A stretch of 64,000 bases of DNA from NCBI RefSeq assembly GCF_000744105.1, contig NZ_JQLH01000001.1:620001-684000 (forward strand), written 5' to 3'. The notes under the pieces are model-generated. The model did not search any database. It worked only from the letters and a program-made list of their open reading frames with translations, and was not told the DNA's origin. The position numbers were made by a program, and so were the translations under genes. This document shows, in pieces, positions 9,901 through 17,848 of this stretch; position 1 is the stretch's first letter, and every line of letters starts with the position of its first letter. The stretch comes from Maribacter forsetii DSM 18668 (GTDB lineage: Bacteria; Bacteroidota; Bacteroidia; Flavobacteriales; Flavobacteriaceae).

Positions 9901-10684
9901 TGATGATTTGTGTCTAGGTACTCCGGCTGGTCAAGAAGTAGATGCTTCTGGTTGTGCTATCTATCGCTTTCCGGCAGAGAATTTTATTATTAGTTTGGAA
10001 AGTGAAACATGTAGAGATAATAATGACGGTTCGTTATCTGTAGTACCCAAATTGGCACTTGATTATCAAGTAGTAGTTACCGGTAACGGATTAAATCTAA
10101 CCCAGAACTTTTCAAATGCGTTCAACTTATCTAATCTAGCGTCAGGTACTTATACGTTATGCATGACAGGGACAGATGGTGTCATAGCTTATCAACAGTA
10201 TTGTGTTGAGGTGCAGATTACCGAGCCTTCGCCATTAAATGTATCTTCTAGAGTGGCAGCAGATGGTTTTCATGTAACGCTTGAAATGAATGGTTCATCA
10301 TTTTACACAATAGAATTGAATGGCGTAGCTGTACAAACGGAAGAATCAACAATAGAGTTGAATTTAAATAAAGGACTAAATACGTTAAAGGTTTACACAG
10401 ATATTCCTTGTCAGGGCGTTTATGAAGAACAGATCGGTTTTTATGTAGAGCCGGTAGTGTACCCAAATCCAGTGAAAGATATTGTAGAGGTCTATTTAGG
10501 TGCACAGCAAGAAGAAATAACTGTAAGTGTTTTTAGTGCCGATGGCAGATATGTTTTTAATAAAAAAATCATGGTGATTGGTGGGGTAATGCAATTAGAT
10601 TTGAGTTCACTTTCTACAGGTATTTATTACCTGAAATATGAAGGTAGAACTATTAAAGGAACTTCTAAGGTAATTAAAGAATGA
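6920..10684 (+). CDS. Secreted reprolysin-like zinc metallopeptidase with P-domain and T9SS sorting domain
   Basis: A 1254-residue secreted protease. A signal peptide (residues 1-22, ending GLAQ) precedes a propeptide-like region. The catalytic domain has the metzincin motif HEMGHQFGANH (starts at residue 328), matching HExxHxxGxxH, followed by a Met-turn-like GTTIMGYAGI. Ig-like/FnIII-like regions follow (about 400-830), then a proprotein convertase P-domain (about 836-970, DVEHTFLADLVISLTSPAGT). The last 75 residues (VYPNPVKDIVEVYL to the end) are a type A T9SS C-terminal sorting domain, so the protein is expected to cross the outer membrane and be surface-bound or released. It overlaps the next gene by 4 bp (ATGA), indicating translational coupling. 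Confidence 0.93.
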   Translation: MIAKLRLVFTITIVFLSFSGLAQTAYWKNTELNNKAKQFTKQQLRVNKGTAFTLDQQQFIRAITKKEASKIIYFPDETGELIPFLVEDAHLFSEGLALKYPSIKSYKGIALHDATKQIRFSVSGKGIQSTMMTSGENGALFMQKSADDTYVLYRRTDQDERDVDFVCKTVPEIKKYSQNLTAKLVDDQTLRKFRVAISASGEYTEFHGGTKADALAAINATLTRINAVFERDLAITLELIANTDLVIYTNPETDPYTGSLSSQVQNTLTSVIGEANYDIGHLFNQQDNTLDGNSGFIGAVCTDSRKGSGYTTLSSPVGDAFDIDLVAHEMGHQFGANHSFSHISEGTTVQVEPASGTTIMGYAGITGVNNVASNSDDYFHYVSIVQIRDYLETISCGETVILTNNPPTITPLTDYVIPKGTPFVLTGEATDVDATNVLSYTWEQIDNGIVTQATFGPDNPAGANFRSLPPKLTPERYFPSLNRILNGELTQTVPTSGSAWETLSNIGRDLNFSLTVRDNALNGGQSDSDEMTVSVSNEAGPFLISSQATEESFEAGSIQTITWDVANTDISPVNAENVSIFLSTDSGVTFPIVLEENTLNDGSQVVIIPNITTSTGRIMIKADNNIFFAVNDANFSITPSEVVLNFEEVVFDICKPNDLSIDFTYETDLGFDEESTFSVVDLPIGITATFTPAVADVDDTLVTVDFEGISTVDAGIYPVRVLSSADTVTKEITLQLRIYDDEFEEVVLISPVDGFENASTDVMLEWETSLGNTLYDVEISDDATFTNIIESSTVSGSSFSPILIDNNSTYFWRVKPKNDCGEGVFSAPFSFSTVQFNCATKSASGMPIAISSSGTPVITSKIVFFEDLPVADINVQLDVEHTFLADLVISLTSPAGTTVTLVSNSCGDSRDINATFDDDSPAFMCSVSPGISGSVKPLGSLSSFNGESILGEWVLEVKDNAPSDGGSLNSFVLEACVEGDFRPDADNDGVFDDGDDLCLGTPAGQEVDASGCAIYRFPAENFIISLESETCRDNNDGSLSVVPKLALDYQVVVTGNGLNLTQNFSNAFNLSNLASGTYTLCMTGTDGVIAYQQYCVEVQITEPSPLNVSSRVAADGFHVTLEMNGSSFYTIELNGVAVQTEESTIELNLNKGLNTLKVYTDIPCQGVYEEQIGFYVEPVVYPNPVKDIVEVYLGAQQEEITVSVFSADGRYVFNKKIMVIGGVMQLDLSSLSTGIYYLKYEGRTIKGTSKVIKE

Positions 10685-11367
10685 TGCGTTTTTCAGTACT
10701 TGTTATATGTTTGTTTATGGCCGTAACAAGCTGTAAAAAGAAAGGTTCTGGCAATCCGCCAGAAGCGGTTCTTTTGGTGTTTCCAGAAGAAAATTCTGAG
10801 TGTACCACAGGTGTTAGTTTAGGAGAGGAAACCAGTCAAGTAGAGTTTAGGTGGAATTTAGCAGATAATACGGAGACCTATGAATTGCGCGTAACCAATA
10901 TTGCAACAGGCACAGTTCAAACCATTGTGTCAGCTTCAAGTTCAGCTAAGTTGCCATTGGCTAAAGGAGAGCAATTTTCTTGGTTTGTGCGCTCTAGAAA
11001 CGGTGAAGTCGAAGAAACGGTATCTAGTCAAGAATGGTATTTTTACAATGCCGGTTCTAGGTCTACATTTGCACCATTTCCTGCAACTATAATTACTCCT
11101 GCTTCATCAGAAAATGTGTTTAAGGATATCAACAACGAGGTGGAGCTATCTTGGTCTGCGTCTGATTTAGACAATGATATTGCTAGCTATGAGGTGTATT
11201 TCTCAGTAGAAACACCGCCAATAGATTTAATTAGAGAACTATCATCGACTGTAACAAGTATAAAAGTTTCAGTGACATCAGATACTGTATATTATTGGAA
11301 AGTCATTGTAATCGATGAAGAAGGTAATAGATCAGATACTGGGGTGTATACTTTTAAAGTGCTTTAA
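10681..11367 (+). CDS. Lipoprotein with fibronectin type III-like repeats, partner of metallopeptidase
   Basis: A 228-residue predicted lipoprotein (lipobox AVTSCKKKG, Cys18). The mature part looks like two FnIII-like domains: one around residues 30-120 (FRWNLADNTETYELRV) and a second around 135-228 (VELSWSASDLDNDIASYEVYFS, ending DTGVYTFKVL). It starts inside the stop codon of the metallopeptidase gene, so the two are almost certainly one transcript; it may anchor or assist the protease at the cell surface, which is inference. Its stop overlaps the convergent pth stop by 4 bp. Confidence 0.75.
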   Translation: MMRFSVLVICLFMAVTSCKKKGSGNPPEAVLLVFPEENSECTTGVSLGEETSQVEFRWNLADNTETYELRVTNIATGTVQTIVSASSSAKLPLAKGEQFSWFVRSRNGEVEETVSSQEWYFYNAGSRSTFAPFPATIITPASSENVFKDINNEVELSWSASDLDNDIASYEVYFSVETPPIDLIRELSSTVTSIKVSVTSDTVYYWKVIVIDEEGNRSDTGVYTFKVL

Positions 11368-12005
11368 GAATTATTGAATTGATTCATGGTCCTTACTATT
11401 CCGGCTAGTGCAAATGAATTAATGATTTCCGCCGATTTTTTTAAACGTTCAGGCATTAAAGCTTTTTCCTCATCGTTCCATTGTCCCAAAACATATTCCA
11501 CCTGTCTGCCTTTGCCAAAATCTGCTCCCACGCCAAATCTATACCTATTGTAAAGAATGGTTTGAAGAAACAGCTCTATATCCTTTAACCCGTTATGGCC
11601 GCCATTGCTTCCTTTCGTTTTTATGCGGATAGTACCAAATGGTAAATTGATGTCATCGGTTATCACTAAAACATTGCCTTGAGGTATTTTTTCTTTATCC
11701 ATCCAATACTTTAAAGCTTTACCGCTTCGGTTCATGTAAGTAGATGGTTTAAGGCAAATAATTGTTCTCCCTTTTACTTTATAAGAACCTATATCACCAA
11801 GTTTAGCGGTTTCAAAAGTAAAGTCATTTACTTTGGCTACTTCATCCAGTACTTTAAAACCTATATTATGGCGGGTTTCTGCATATTCTTCTCCTATATT
11901 GCCAAGGCCAACGATTAAAAATTTCTTCATGGGGTCTTTTTCTTCTGTAATTATGTTCTGGTTATTAAAAAGAGATTTTAAAAACGGGAACATGGGTAGT
12001 TTCAT
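11364..12005 (-). CDS. pth: Peptidyl-tRNA hydrolase
   Basis: A 213-residue open frame whose catalytic body begins at Met26 (MKKFLIVGLGNIGEEYAETRHNIGF, with the catalytic His in TRHNIGF). It also shows STYMNRSGKAL, ITDDINLPFG and SNGGHNGLKDI, all hallmark Pth motifs. The enzyme releases tRNA from prematurely dropped peptidyl-tRNA. The first 25 residues (MKLPMFPFLKSLF...) are not part of the conserved fold; translation could start at Met26 (codon at 11928-11930), so the N-terminus is uncertain. It lies downstream of rplY, a common pairing, with a hairpin in the gap. Confidence 0.95.
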   Translation of the reverse strand: MKLPMFPFLKSLFNNQNIITEEKDPMKKFLIVGLGNIGEEYAETRHNIGFKVLDEVAKVNDFTFETAKLGDIGSYKVKGRTIICLKPSTYMNRSGKALKYWMDKEKIPQGNVLVITDDINLPFGTIRIKTKGSNGGHNGLKDIELFLQTILYNRYRFGVGADFGKGRQVEYVLGQWNDEEKALMPERLKKSAEIINSFALAGIVRTMNQFNNS

Positions 12006-12023
12006 TTAGGGTGTAAAAATACA

Positions 12024-12055
12024 AAAGCATCCTGATACAAGTACCAGGATGCTTT
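12024..12055 (-). terminator. Hairpin terminator downstream of rplY
   Basis: An 11-bp inverted repeat (AAAGCATCCTG / CAGGATGCTTT) with an inner TAC/GTA pairing. Read on the minus strand it is followed by a U-rich tract (TTTTGTATTTTTA). It lies between rplY and pth, so it may end or attenuate rplY transcription before pth. Confidence 0.7.
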
Positions 12056-12079
12056 AATGTATAATTTAGACTTTTAAGA

Positions 12080-12703
12080 CTATTCTTGAGCAGCTTCTTC
12101 AGATGCACCTTCAGCTCCTTCTTCTCCTTCTTCATCTTCATCATCGGCCACAACAGCGGTACGAGCAGTTTTAACTTGTACAACAACTTGACTTTCTGGG
12201 TGTAAGATGGTGAAATCTTCACTCAACAATGATGCTACAGAAATATTTTGACCGATTTTCAATTTAGAAATATCGACGTTAAAGAAATCTGGTAATTTGC
12301 TTGGTATAGCTTTGATTGCAAGTTTACGTTTTCTGAACAATAAACGTCCACCATTACGTACACCTGGAGAATTTCCTTCTAATGTTACAGGAATATTCAT
12401 AGTAACCATTTTATCATCGAATAATTGATAAAAATCAATATGGATGATGGCATCTGTTACAGGGTGAAACTGAATATCTTGCATGATCGCTTTAACTGAA
12501 GTTCCGCCATCCAATTCAATTGCAACTGTGTGTGCATTTGGAGTGTAAACCAAATCTCTGAACGCTAGTTCATCTGCTGAAAAGTGTAATGGTTTTTCCC
12601 CTCCGTATACCACGCAAGGAACCTTTCCAGCATTACGTAGGGCTTTAGTTGCCTTTTTGCCCACGCTTTCTCTTTCTGATCCTTTAATTGTAATTGCTTT
12701 CAT
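12080..12703 (-). CDS. rplY: 50S ribosomal protein L25 (Ctc family)
   Basis: A 207-residue two-domain L25/Ctc protein. The N-terminal 5S rRNA-binding L25 domain covers residues about 1-90 (SERESVGKKATKALRNAGKVPCVVYGG) and the beta C-terminal domain follows (about 95-180). The last 20 residues are a Glu/Asp/Ala-rich tail (DDEDEEGEEGAEGASEEAAQ), common in Bacteroidota L25. It binds 5S rRNA in the large subunit. It is downstream of prs on the same strand with a 41-bp gap, a frequent gene order. Confidence 0.96.
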   Translation of the reverse strand: MKAITIKGSERESVGKKATKALRNAGKVPCVVYGGEKPLHFSADELAFRDLVYTPNAHTVAIELDGGTSVKAIMQDIQFHPVTDAIIHIDFYQLFDDKMVTMNIPVTLEGNSPGVRNGGRLLFRKRKLAIKAIPSKLPDFFNVDISKLKIGQNISVASLLSEDFTILHPESQVVVQVKTARTAVVADDEDEEGEEGAEGASEEAAQE

Positions 12704-12744
12704 TATATATATAAAAAATTAATATTCTTGTTTTGCTTCTAATC

Positions 12745-13686
12745 TTACATTAAGAACTTAGAAGATATAGAGTTATTGTTATGAACCTTATCCATTACAT
12801 CTGCAAATAAATCGGCACAACTTAAAACTTTAACTTTGTCACTTTTTACCTCTGCCGGAATTGAATCTGTAATAATCAGTTCCGTAAGTTTTGATTTTTC
12901 TATTTTCTCATATGCATCTCCCGATAATAGACCGTGAGTAGCAATAGCCCTTACGCTTAAAGCGCCTCTTTCCATCATTAGGTCAGCTGCTTTGGTCAAG
13001 GTGCCTGCAGTATCTACCATATCATCTGCTAAGACCACATTTTTACCTTTTACATCACCGATCAATTCCATGTGAGATATAACATTGGCTTTGGCTCTTT
13101 GCTTATAACAAACTACCACATCGCTATCCAAAGCTTTAGAGTAGGCATAAGCTCTTTTTGAACCGCCCATATCTGGTGAAGCTATAGTAAGATCTTTTAA
13201 ATCTAGATTTTTTAAATAAGGTAAAAACAATGTAGATGCAAATAAGTGATCTACAGGTTTTTCAAAGAAACCTTGTATTTGGTCAGCATGTAGATCCATA
13301 GTGATAATTCTAGTGGCACCAGCTGTTTCCAACATTTTGGCAACTAGTTTAGCTGCTATAGGTACTCTAGGTTTATCTTTTCTGTCTTGTCTTGCCCAGC
13401 CAAAATATGGCATAACTGCTGTAATATGACGTGCAGATGCTCTTTTGGCAGCATCTATCATCAACAACATTTCCATTAAATTTTCTGGACCAGGGTGTGT
13501 TGAGCCAATTAGGAATATTCTTGTTCCACGAATAGATTCTTCAAAAGAAGGTTGAAATTCACCGTCACTATATCGGGAAAACGATATTTTGCCTATTTCG
13601 GCACCATATGCTTTGGCAATTTTCTCCCCTAAGACTTTACTTTGGGTACAAGCAAATATTTTTGGTTGTGGAACTTGGTATGGCAT
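12745..13686 (-). CDS. prs: Ribose-phosphate pyrophosphokinase (PRPP synthetase)
   Basis: A class I PRPP synthetase of 313 residues from the preferred start. It shows ACTQSKVLGEKIAKAYG at the N-terminus, the catalytic flexible region GWARQDRKDKPRVPI, DLHADQIQGFF, and the PRPP-binding loop VVLADDMVDTAGTLTKAA. It makes PRPP from ribose 5-phosphate and ATP for nucleotide, His and Trp synthesis. An open frame continues upstream to an ATG at 13758, but those 24 residues are not family-like and a perfect -7 box lies at 13756-13763, so I place the start at 13686 (MPYQVPQPKIF). Confidence 0.95.
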   Translation of the reverse strand: MPYQVPQPKIFACTQSKVLGEKIAKAYGAEIGKISFSRYSDGEFQPSFEESIRGTRIFLIGSTHPGPENLMEMLLMIDAAKRASARHITAVMPYFGWARQDRKDKPRVPIAAKLVAKMLETAGATRIITMDLHADQIQGFFEKPVDHLFASTLFLPYLKNLDLKDLTIASPDMGGSKRAYAYSKALDSDVVVCYKQRAKANVISHMELIGDVKGKNVVLADDMVDTAGTLTKAADLMMERGALSVRAIATHGLLSGDAYEKIEKSKLTELIITDSIPAEVKSDKVKVLSCADLFADVMDKVHNNNSISSKFLM

Positions 13687-13755
13687 ATCTTTGTTTATTG
13701 TTTTCCAAACAGTTACTTGGTTATTCAGTTTAAATACCTTGTTTTTTAGAAGGTG

Positions 13756-13763
13756 CAAATTTA
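13756..13763 (-). promoter_or_regulatory. Putative -7 promoter element for prs
   Basis: Minus-strand TAAATTTG, a full match to TAnnTTTG, about 70 nt ahead of the preferred prs start at 13686. It overlaps the alternative upstream ATG (13758), which argues against that longer start. No -33 TTG is seen at the usual spacing. Confidence 0.45.
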
Positions 13764-13829
13764 AAGATTAATTTTGGTTGCTATTGCATAAATATTGATA
13801 TTTTTAGTGGTGGATAGAAAATTATTATT

Positions 13830-13837
13830 TAGTTTTG
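13830..13837 (+). promoter_or_regulatory. Putative -7 promoter element for tRNA-Leu
   Basis: TAGTTTTG matches TAnnTTTG and lies 43 bp ahead of the mature tRNA 5' end. The -33 element is not obvious. Confidence 0.4.
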
Positions 13838-13880
13838 CAGTCCTGTTTTGATAACAAGCCAGTTTTAGCTGGTGAAATAT

Positions 13881-13960
13881 GCTCGAGTGGCGGAACTGGT
13901 AGACGCGCTGGATTCAAAATCCAGTTCTTCGGAGTGCGGGTTCGATTCCCGCCTCGAGTA
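13881..13960 (+). tRNA. tRNA-Leu (anticodon CAA)
   Basis: A full cloverleaf can be drawn. The acceptor arm is GCTCGAG with CTCGAGT, including a G-U closing pair and discriminator A. The D arm holds GGTAGAC, and the anticodon stem CTGGA/TCCAG encloses the loop TTCAAAA with anticodon CAA. A long type II variable region (TTCTTCGGAGT) follows, then the T arm GCGGG-TTCGATT-CCCGC. The class II variable arm and CAA identify it as the UUG-reading leucine tRNA. CCA is not encoded. A strong intrinsic terminator follows directly. Confidence 0.97.
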
Positions 13961-13965
13961 CTTCT

Positions 13966-14001
13966 AAACCCTCTTAATCATTTGATTAAGAGGGTTTTTT
14001 T
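13966..14001 (+). terminator. Intrinsic terminator of tRNA-Leu
   Basis: An 11-bp perfect stem (CCCTCTTAATC / GATTAAGAGGG, 13969-13979 and 13984-13994) with an ATTT loop, followed by seven T residues. It begins a few bases after the tRNA. Confidence 0.93.
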
Positions 14002-14069
14002 GATTTTACGGGGTAATTTAAAGGGCTACGTTTATGCTAATTATAATTGAATTCACCTTAAAGCATCAT

Positions 14070-15095
14070 TCATTTTACCCTTTCAATTTTCGATAATTTA
14101 TGCTCATTTGCCTTTAATTGAGTCATAATACTTTTGGCTAAAAACTTTGCTAGGTTGACAGGTACTGCATTACCTATCATTTTATAACCTGCAGCTACTT
14201 TTTTATAATGAAAAATAAAATCGTTTGGGAACGTCTGTATTCTGGCGCATTCTCGTACGCTTAGCCTTCTGTAAAGTTGTTCTTTACCTGGTACAAAAAC
14301 TCTAACATCCTTTTCTATTAGCTTCATTTTTGGTGCCTGCGGATGTATAGGTGCATGCCTGCCGCCTGCTTGTATGGTAAAAGATTGCTCGTCCCAATTA
14401 CGGACGCGATTTCTAGACATGAACATAGTAGAAAAGCCACCTATCATATATTCATGATTAGGTATAGTACACTTATTGCCATTGGTGTTATTGAACTCTA
14501 AAGCGGGAATGGCTTTTTTATCTAAATCACCTATGGCAGATTCTAGTGTTATTTTTGGGAAGGTTTCGGTAGGGAATTCATATTTGAAACCTAAATCTTT
14601 TCTAATGCCTATAAAGAACACTCTTTTTCTGTCTTGCGGTACATTATAGTCAGATGCGTTGAGCATTTTAAAAGATAGGTCATAACCTACACCTGCATTT
14701 TTTAGCAGTTTTTTAATTCCATCAAGTGCAGTACTATGTTTGCCAATAAGCATTCCGCTCACGTTTTCTGCCAAAAAGAATTTGGGTTGTTTTGCTTCAA
14801 GTATCCTTATAAAATCATAGAATAACTGTCCTCTTTTATCTTGAATGCCTCTTGCAGCCCCAGCTGCACTCCAACTTTGGCAGGGTGGACCTCCAATAAT
14901 TCCGTCACAATCAGGTACATCATCCGCAGGTATATCAACTATACTTCTTTTGTCAAATGTAGTATCAGGGTGATTCTTCTGGTAGGTTTCCCAAATATCC
15001 TTATCATATTCATTTGCCCAAATGACATTAAAACCGGCTTGTTCAAAACCAAGATCTAAACCACCTGCTCCCGCAAAAAAGGATACTATATTCAT
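14070..15095 (-). CDS. DNA (cytosine-5-)-methyltransferase
   Basis: A 341-residue C5-cytosine methyltransferase with the family motifs in order. Motif I is FAGAGGLDLGFEQAGF (SAM binding), motif IV GGPPCQSWS carries the catalytic Cys, motif VI is ENVSG, and motif VIII is QDRKRVFFIGIR. The region between VIII and IX (residues about 180-265) is a short target-recognition domain, followed by SVRECARIQTFP (IX) and IGNAVPVNLAKFL (X). It methylates a specific DNA sequence that cannot be read from the protein. A PLD-fold nuclease-like gene lies 174 bp upstream on the same strand, so this may be the modification half of a restriction-modification pair; an orphan Dcm-type enzyme is the alternative. Confidence 0.95.
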   Translation of the reverse strand: MNIVSFFAGAGGLDLGFEQAGFNVIWANEYDKDIWETYQKNHPDTTFDKRSIVDIPADDVPDCDGIIGGPPCQSWSAAGAARGIQDKRGQLFYDFIRILEAKQPKFFLAENVSGMLIGKHSTALDGIKKLLKNAGVGYDLSFKMLNASDYNVPQDRKRVFFIGIRKDLGFKYEFPTETFPKITLESAIGDLDKKAIPALEFNNTNGNKCTIPNHEYMIGGFSTMFMSRNRVRNWDEQSFTIQAGGRHAPIHPQAPKMKLIEKDVRVFVPGKEQLYRRLSVRECARIQTFPNDFIFHYKKVAAGYKMIGNAVPVNLAKFLAKSIMTQLKANEHKLSKIERVK

Positions 15096-15269
15096 TTTTT
15101 TTATGCTATTCTTTTTAATCTATGTTTTTCAAATAAGCCATCGAAAAAACATCACACAAAAATACATTTTAGAATTACAAAACGCTTTTAATTCAACCAT
15201 CTATTTTACTCGATAATCTAGATTTAAAAGTTTCCATGCTAGTGTCTAAATATCAATTATGTTTTCAAT

Positions 15270-16631
15270 TTAATAGCTCGTGGACTTGTCCCCAAAGTTA
15301 GCTACTTGGATGGTTTCTTTCTTACGTATAATATCTGCTACATTATTTTCAAAAGCCTTAACGGTAGTTTGGTCTTTAATTACTAGATGCATACCTACTT
15401 CACAATGAATTCCACTATAACTCAAATCTGGCATGTTTTTGAATTTTGGGATTTTTACATTGTCTAAATAAATAAATTGGGTGGGCGTAAAGTTGAAAGA
15501 GCAATATATAAGTATGTTATCTATGATAATATATTTAGAATGTATGTTTTCATTAACAAAGTATTCTGCATTTTCAGTTTTAGCGATCTGACTGAAAAAT
15601 TGCTGAAAATTATGAGGGTTTGCAGGTCTTCGGAAATTTGACTTTTTAAATTTGTCCGCATCTTCAGCTAAAGGAGCAAACGTTTGTGATAGGCAAGTAA
15701 TCTTTACACCTTTGTTTGCCATACCAATAACTTCGCCTAATATACCTTTGCGGGTTTCATTCTCTTTAATGGTAGAATGATGTTTTGCGTTAAATTCATA
15801 ATTGCATGCCGCTAAATGCTGAGCACAAACAATAATCCTTTCTTTGGCTGCACAAATATGTTCTGATATTTTCTTCTCTAAAAGATGGGCAGAATTGTCG
15901 TAGAATGGTGCCGTAATACCTACCAAATCTGAATATTCAAATTCTAATTTCTCGTAAGTGTTACACGTAGTATCTAAAGATGCTTTGTAGTTTTTAATGG
16001 GAATGGAGTTCCTAATTAAATTCTTGTAAAAAATTTCAATATTTTCCTCATAAAATGGTTCATCTTCTACACTAATCATTGATTCGTTTTTCACTAAATC
16101 TCGTACTGCTAAATTAGAGGAGCTCATTAGCATTATATAGCCACTTTTCTTTTTAATGTAAGCGGATTTAATATGTAATGAATAGGGTAGAGCACCTCTT
16201 GAGAATTTTTTAACGCGCGCACTTCTAACGTATAAATGCGGAAAAATATATAGATTGAAATTCTCGTGTGATGTAGTTCTATACATCTCCCCAAAAATCT
16301 TTCTAGCTAAATTGTATTTAGAGAAACTTTTGCTAGACTTCTTTCCCGTTACTAGATTTTCTATATTTTTTGGTTTGGAATGGTCATAACCTTCTAGCGG
16401 AATAGTTATGACATTCACAGTAATGCCACCTGCAGCTACTTCTTTTAAATAGTCATGCAAATGTTGGTTGTTGTACAAATACCATGATATATTGATTTCT
16501 TCAATGTCATTTTTCTGCTCATCAATGGTGTCAATAAACTTTTGTAGGAGTAAGGGAGAGCCACCTTGTTCATAAAAACCAAATTGGTCTTTATAGTTTT
16601 CAGGTTCATCAAAAAATGAATTAAACGGCAT
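15270..16631 (-). CDS. Phospholipase D-fold nuclease-like protein, candidate restriction endonuclease
   Basis: A 453-residue protein without signal peptide, with two PLD-type half-sites. The second, near residue 366, is a perfect HxK(x)4D motif (HSKYIIID) followed by CSFNFTPTQF, providing the usual downstream Ser/Asn. The first, near residue 148, is degenerate: HIKSAYIK keeps His and Lys but lacks the Asp, followed by LMSSSNLAVRDL. PLD-fold proteins include phosphodiesterases, cardiolipin synthases and restriction enzymes of the BfiI and NgoFVII types. No membrane helices are seen, which speaks against cardiolipin synthase. Its place next to a C5 methyltransferase on the same strand suggests a nuclease role in DNA restriction; this is inference from context. 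Confidence 0.65.
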   Translation of the reverse strand: MPFNSFFDEPENYKDQFGFYEQGGSPLLLQKFIDTIDEQKNDIEEINISWYLYNNQHLHDYLKEVAAGGITVNVITIPLEGYDHSKPKNIENLVTGKKSSKSFSKYNLARKIFGEMYRTTSHENFNLYIFPHLYVRSARVKKFSRGALPYSLHIKSAYIKKKSGYIMLMSSSNLAVRDLVKNESMISVEDEPFYEENIEIFYKNLIRNSIPIKNYKASLDTTCNTYEKLEFEYSDLVGITAPFYDNSAHLLEKKISEHICAAKERIIVCAQHLAACNYEFNAKHHSTIKENETRKGILGEVIGMANKGVKITCLSQTFAPLAEDADKFKKSNFRRPANPHNFQQFFSQIAKTENAEYFVNENIHSKYIIIDNILIYCSFNFTPTQFIYLDNVKIPKFKNMPDLSYSGIHCEVGMHLVIKDQTTVKAFENNVADIIRKKETIQVANFGDKSTSY

Positions 16632-16676
16632 TTATGTTTTAACTGGTTGTTAGAACGTAATAATACGCAGTTTTAA

Positions 16677-17612
16677 TTACTTTACACTAATCATTACTGC
16701 CTCGCAACTTTTTAAGTCTGAGTTCAATACTATGTTTTCAGATTTTTCACCATCTGATATTTCAACCGAAACGGTGTTTGGGGGCGAGTCTCCTAAATTA
16801 TGTGCATAAAGAAATAAATCGTTTGGTTTATTTGGATCTAACTTAATTTTAAATTCTTTTTTCCAATAGGTTAAATAGTACTTTTTAACTACTTGCACAC
16901 CGTTTAGGTAAATAGAAACGATATCACCATCTTGCCTGCCGTGATCCCAAATTTTAACTGTGATATTTTCAGATTCAAAAGCAAATTCTTTGGTGTATGA
17001 AATTTTTCTACCATCAAAGCTATCTCTAACTTCAGGTTTGTTATCAAGTTTCTTATCTGTTTTGCTTTCAGTATTTGGCTCAGGATTGTTATTGATTTGG
17101 ACAACAGCAGTTTCTTTGGTTGTTATCTGTTCTTTTACTTTTTTCTTTGCTTTAGATTTAGATCTTGACCGTTTTTTCTTGGATGTTTTTGTATTAACAT
17201 TTGCCAGTTGTTGTTTTTTCTTTCTTTCGTCAGATGCTGCATTAATAATCGAGAAAAAGGGGGTAACCTTTTTAGCAATGTTAAACTTATCATCTGGGAA
17301 CAACTCTATGGCAACTACTTGGTACCTATTGCCAGATCCTATGTTTTTTGCCAATTCTATTCCGTCTTCAAAACCGTCGTTCTTAAAAGAACCCAATTCT
17401 TGCACTACCATTTCATTACGTACCAGAAAAAAGCGAATAGATTTACTGGTGTCAATTTTTACGGTATTCCACTGTAATGCAATTTTGTCTGGAATATTCC
17501 AGGCAGTATTTTCATTTGGGGAAACAATATTTATTGTAGATACATCTTGCGAAAAACTATGAGTTGATAATAGTAATAGTGCAGATGAAAGTATAAAATG
17601 GATTTGGCGCAT
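16677..17612 (-). CDS. Secreted protein of unknown function with Lys-rich linker
   Basis: A 311-residue protein with a signal peptide (LLLLSTHSFSQ, cleavage after about residue 21). Residues about 27-125 start INIVSPNENTAWNIPDKIALQWNT, resembling the Kre9/Knh-type Ser-Thr-rich anchored domain. A strongly basic linker follows (KTSKKKRSRSKSKAKKKVKE, about 145-165). The C-terminal 100 residues form a beta-rich domain (ITVKIWDHGRQDGDIVSIYLNGVQVV) seen in other secreted Bacteroidota proteins. I do not recognise a function. It is 45 bp upstream of the PLD-like gene on the same strand, but its export signal argues against a shared DNA-restriction role. Confidence 0.55.
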   Translation of the reverse strand: MRQIHFILSSALLLLSTHSFSQDVSTINIVSPNENTAWNIPDKIALQWNTVKIDTSKSIRFFLVRNEMVVQELGSFKNDGFEDGIELAKNIGSGNRYQVVAIELFPDDKFNIAKKVTPFFSIINAASDERKKKQQLANVNTKTSKKKRSRSKSKAKKKVKEQITTKETAVVQINNNPEPNTESKTDKKLDNKPEVRDSFDGRKISYTKEFAFESENITVKIWDHGRQDGDIVSIYLNGVQVVKKYYLTYWKKEFKIKLDPNKPNDLFLYAHNLGDSPPNTVSVEISDGEKSENIVLNSDLKSCEAVMISVK

Positions 17613-17747
17613 AAGTAATGTCTTATCTCAAAGATTGTCTTGAATAATTAGTAGTTCAAGACCTGTATAATCTACAAGATGTATGGCATATAACGAAAAA
17701 TTATAGCGAATAATATAACCTTTTGCGCCTTTTTTAGGTTTAGGAGG

Positions 17748-17825
17748 CTAAATCAGTTTCTTTTCTACCGCAACCTTGATCAATGATGCTGCATTGGATA
17801 CTTCTAGCTTCTGCATTAGATTGCG
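17748..17825 (-). pseudogene. C-terminal remnant of a LuxR-type (NarL/FixJ) regulator
   Basis: Reading the minus strand from 17825 to the TAG at 17748-17750 gives RNLMQKLEVSNAASLIKVAV followed by EKKLI, the recognition helix and tail of a LuxR/GerE HTH domain such as those ending Bacteroidota response regulators. An in-frame TAA immediately precedes the Arg codon and no start or receiver domain exists upstream. Only about 25 codons remain. It sits beside an orphan terminator, which suggests that a deletion or insertion joined two unrelated ends here. Confidence 0.65.
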
Positions 17826-17848
17826 TTAATGGAGTGGTTTGTTCTGAA

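Noticed and set aside
13835..14050. 71-codon open frame over the tRNA-Leu gene
   Set aside because: It is a shadow of the tRNA and its terminator; the cloverleaf explains the sequence.
15270..16631. Cardiolipin synthase for the PLD-fold protein
   Set aside because: No N-terminal membrane helices, and the first HKD site is degenerate; cardiolipin synthases have two intact sites and membrane segments.
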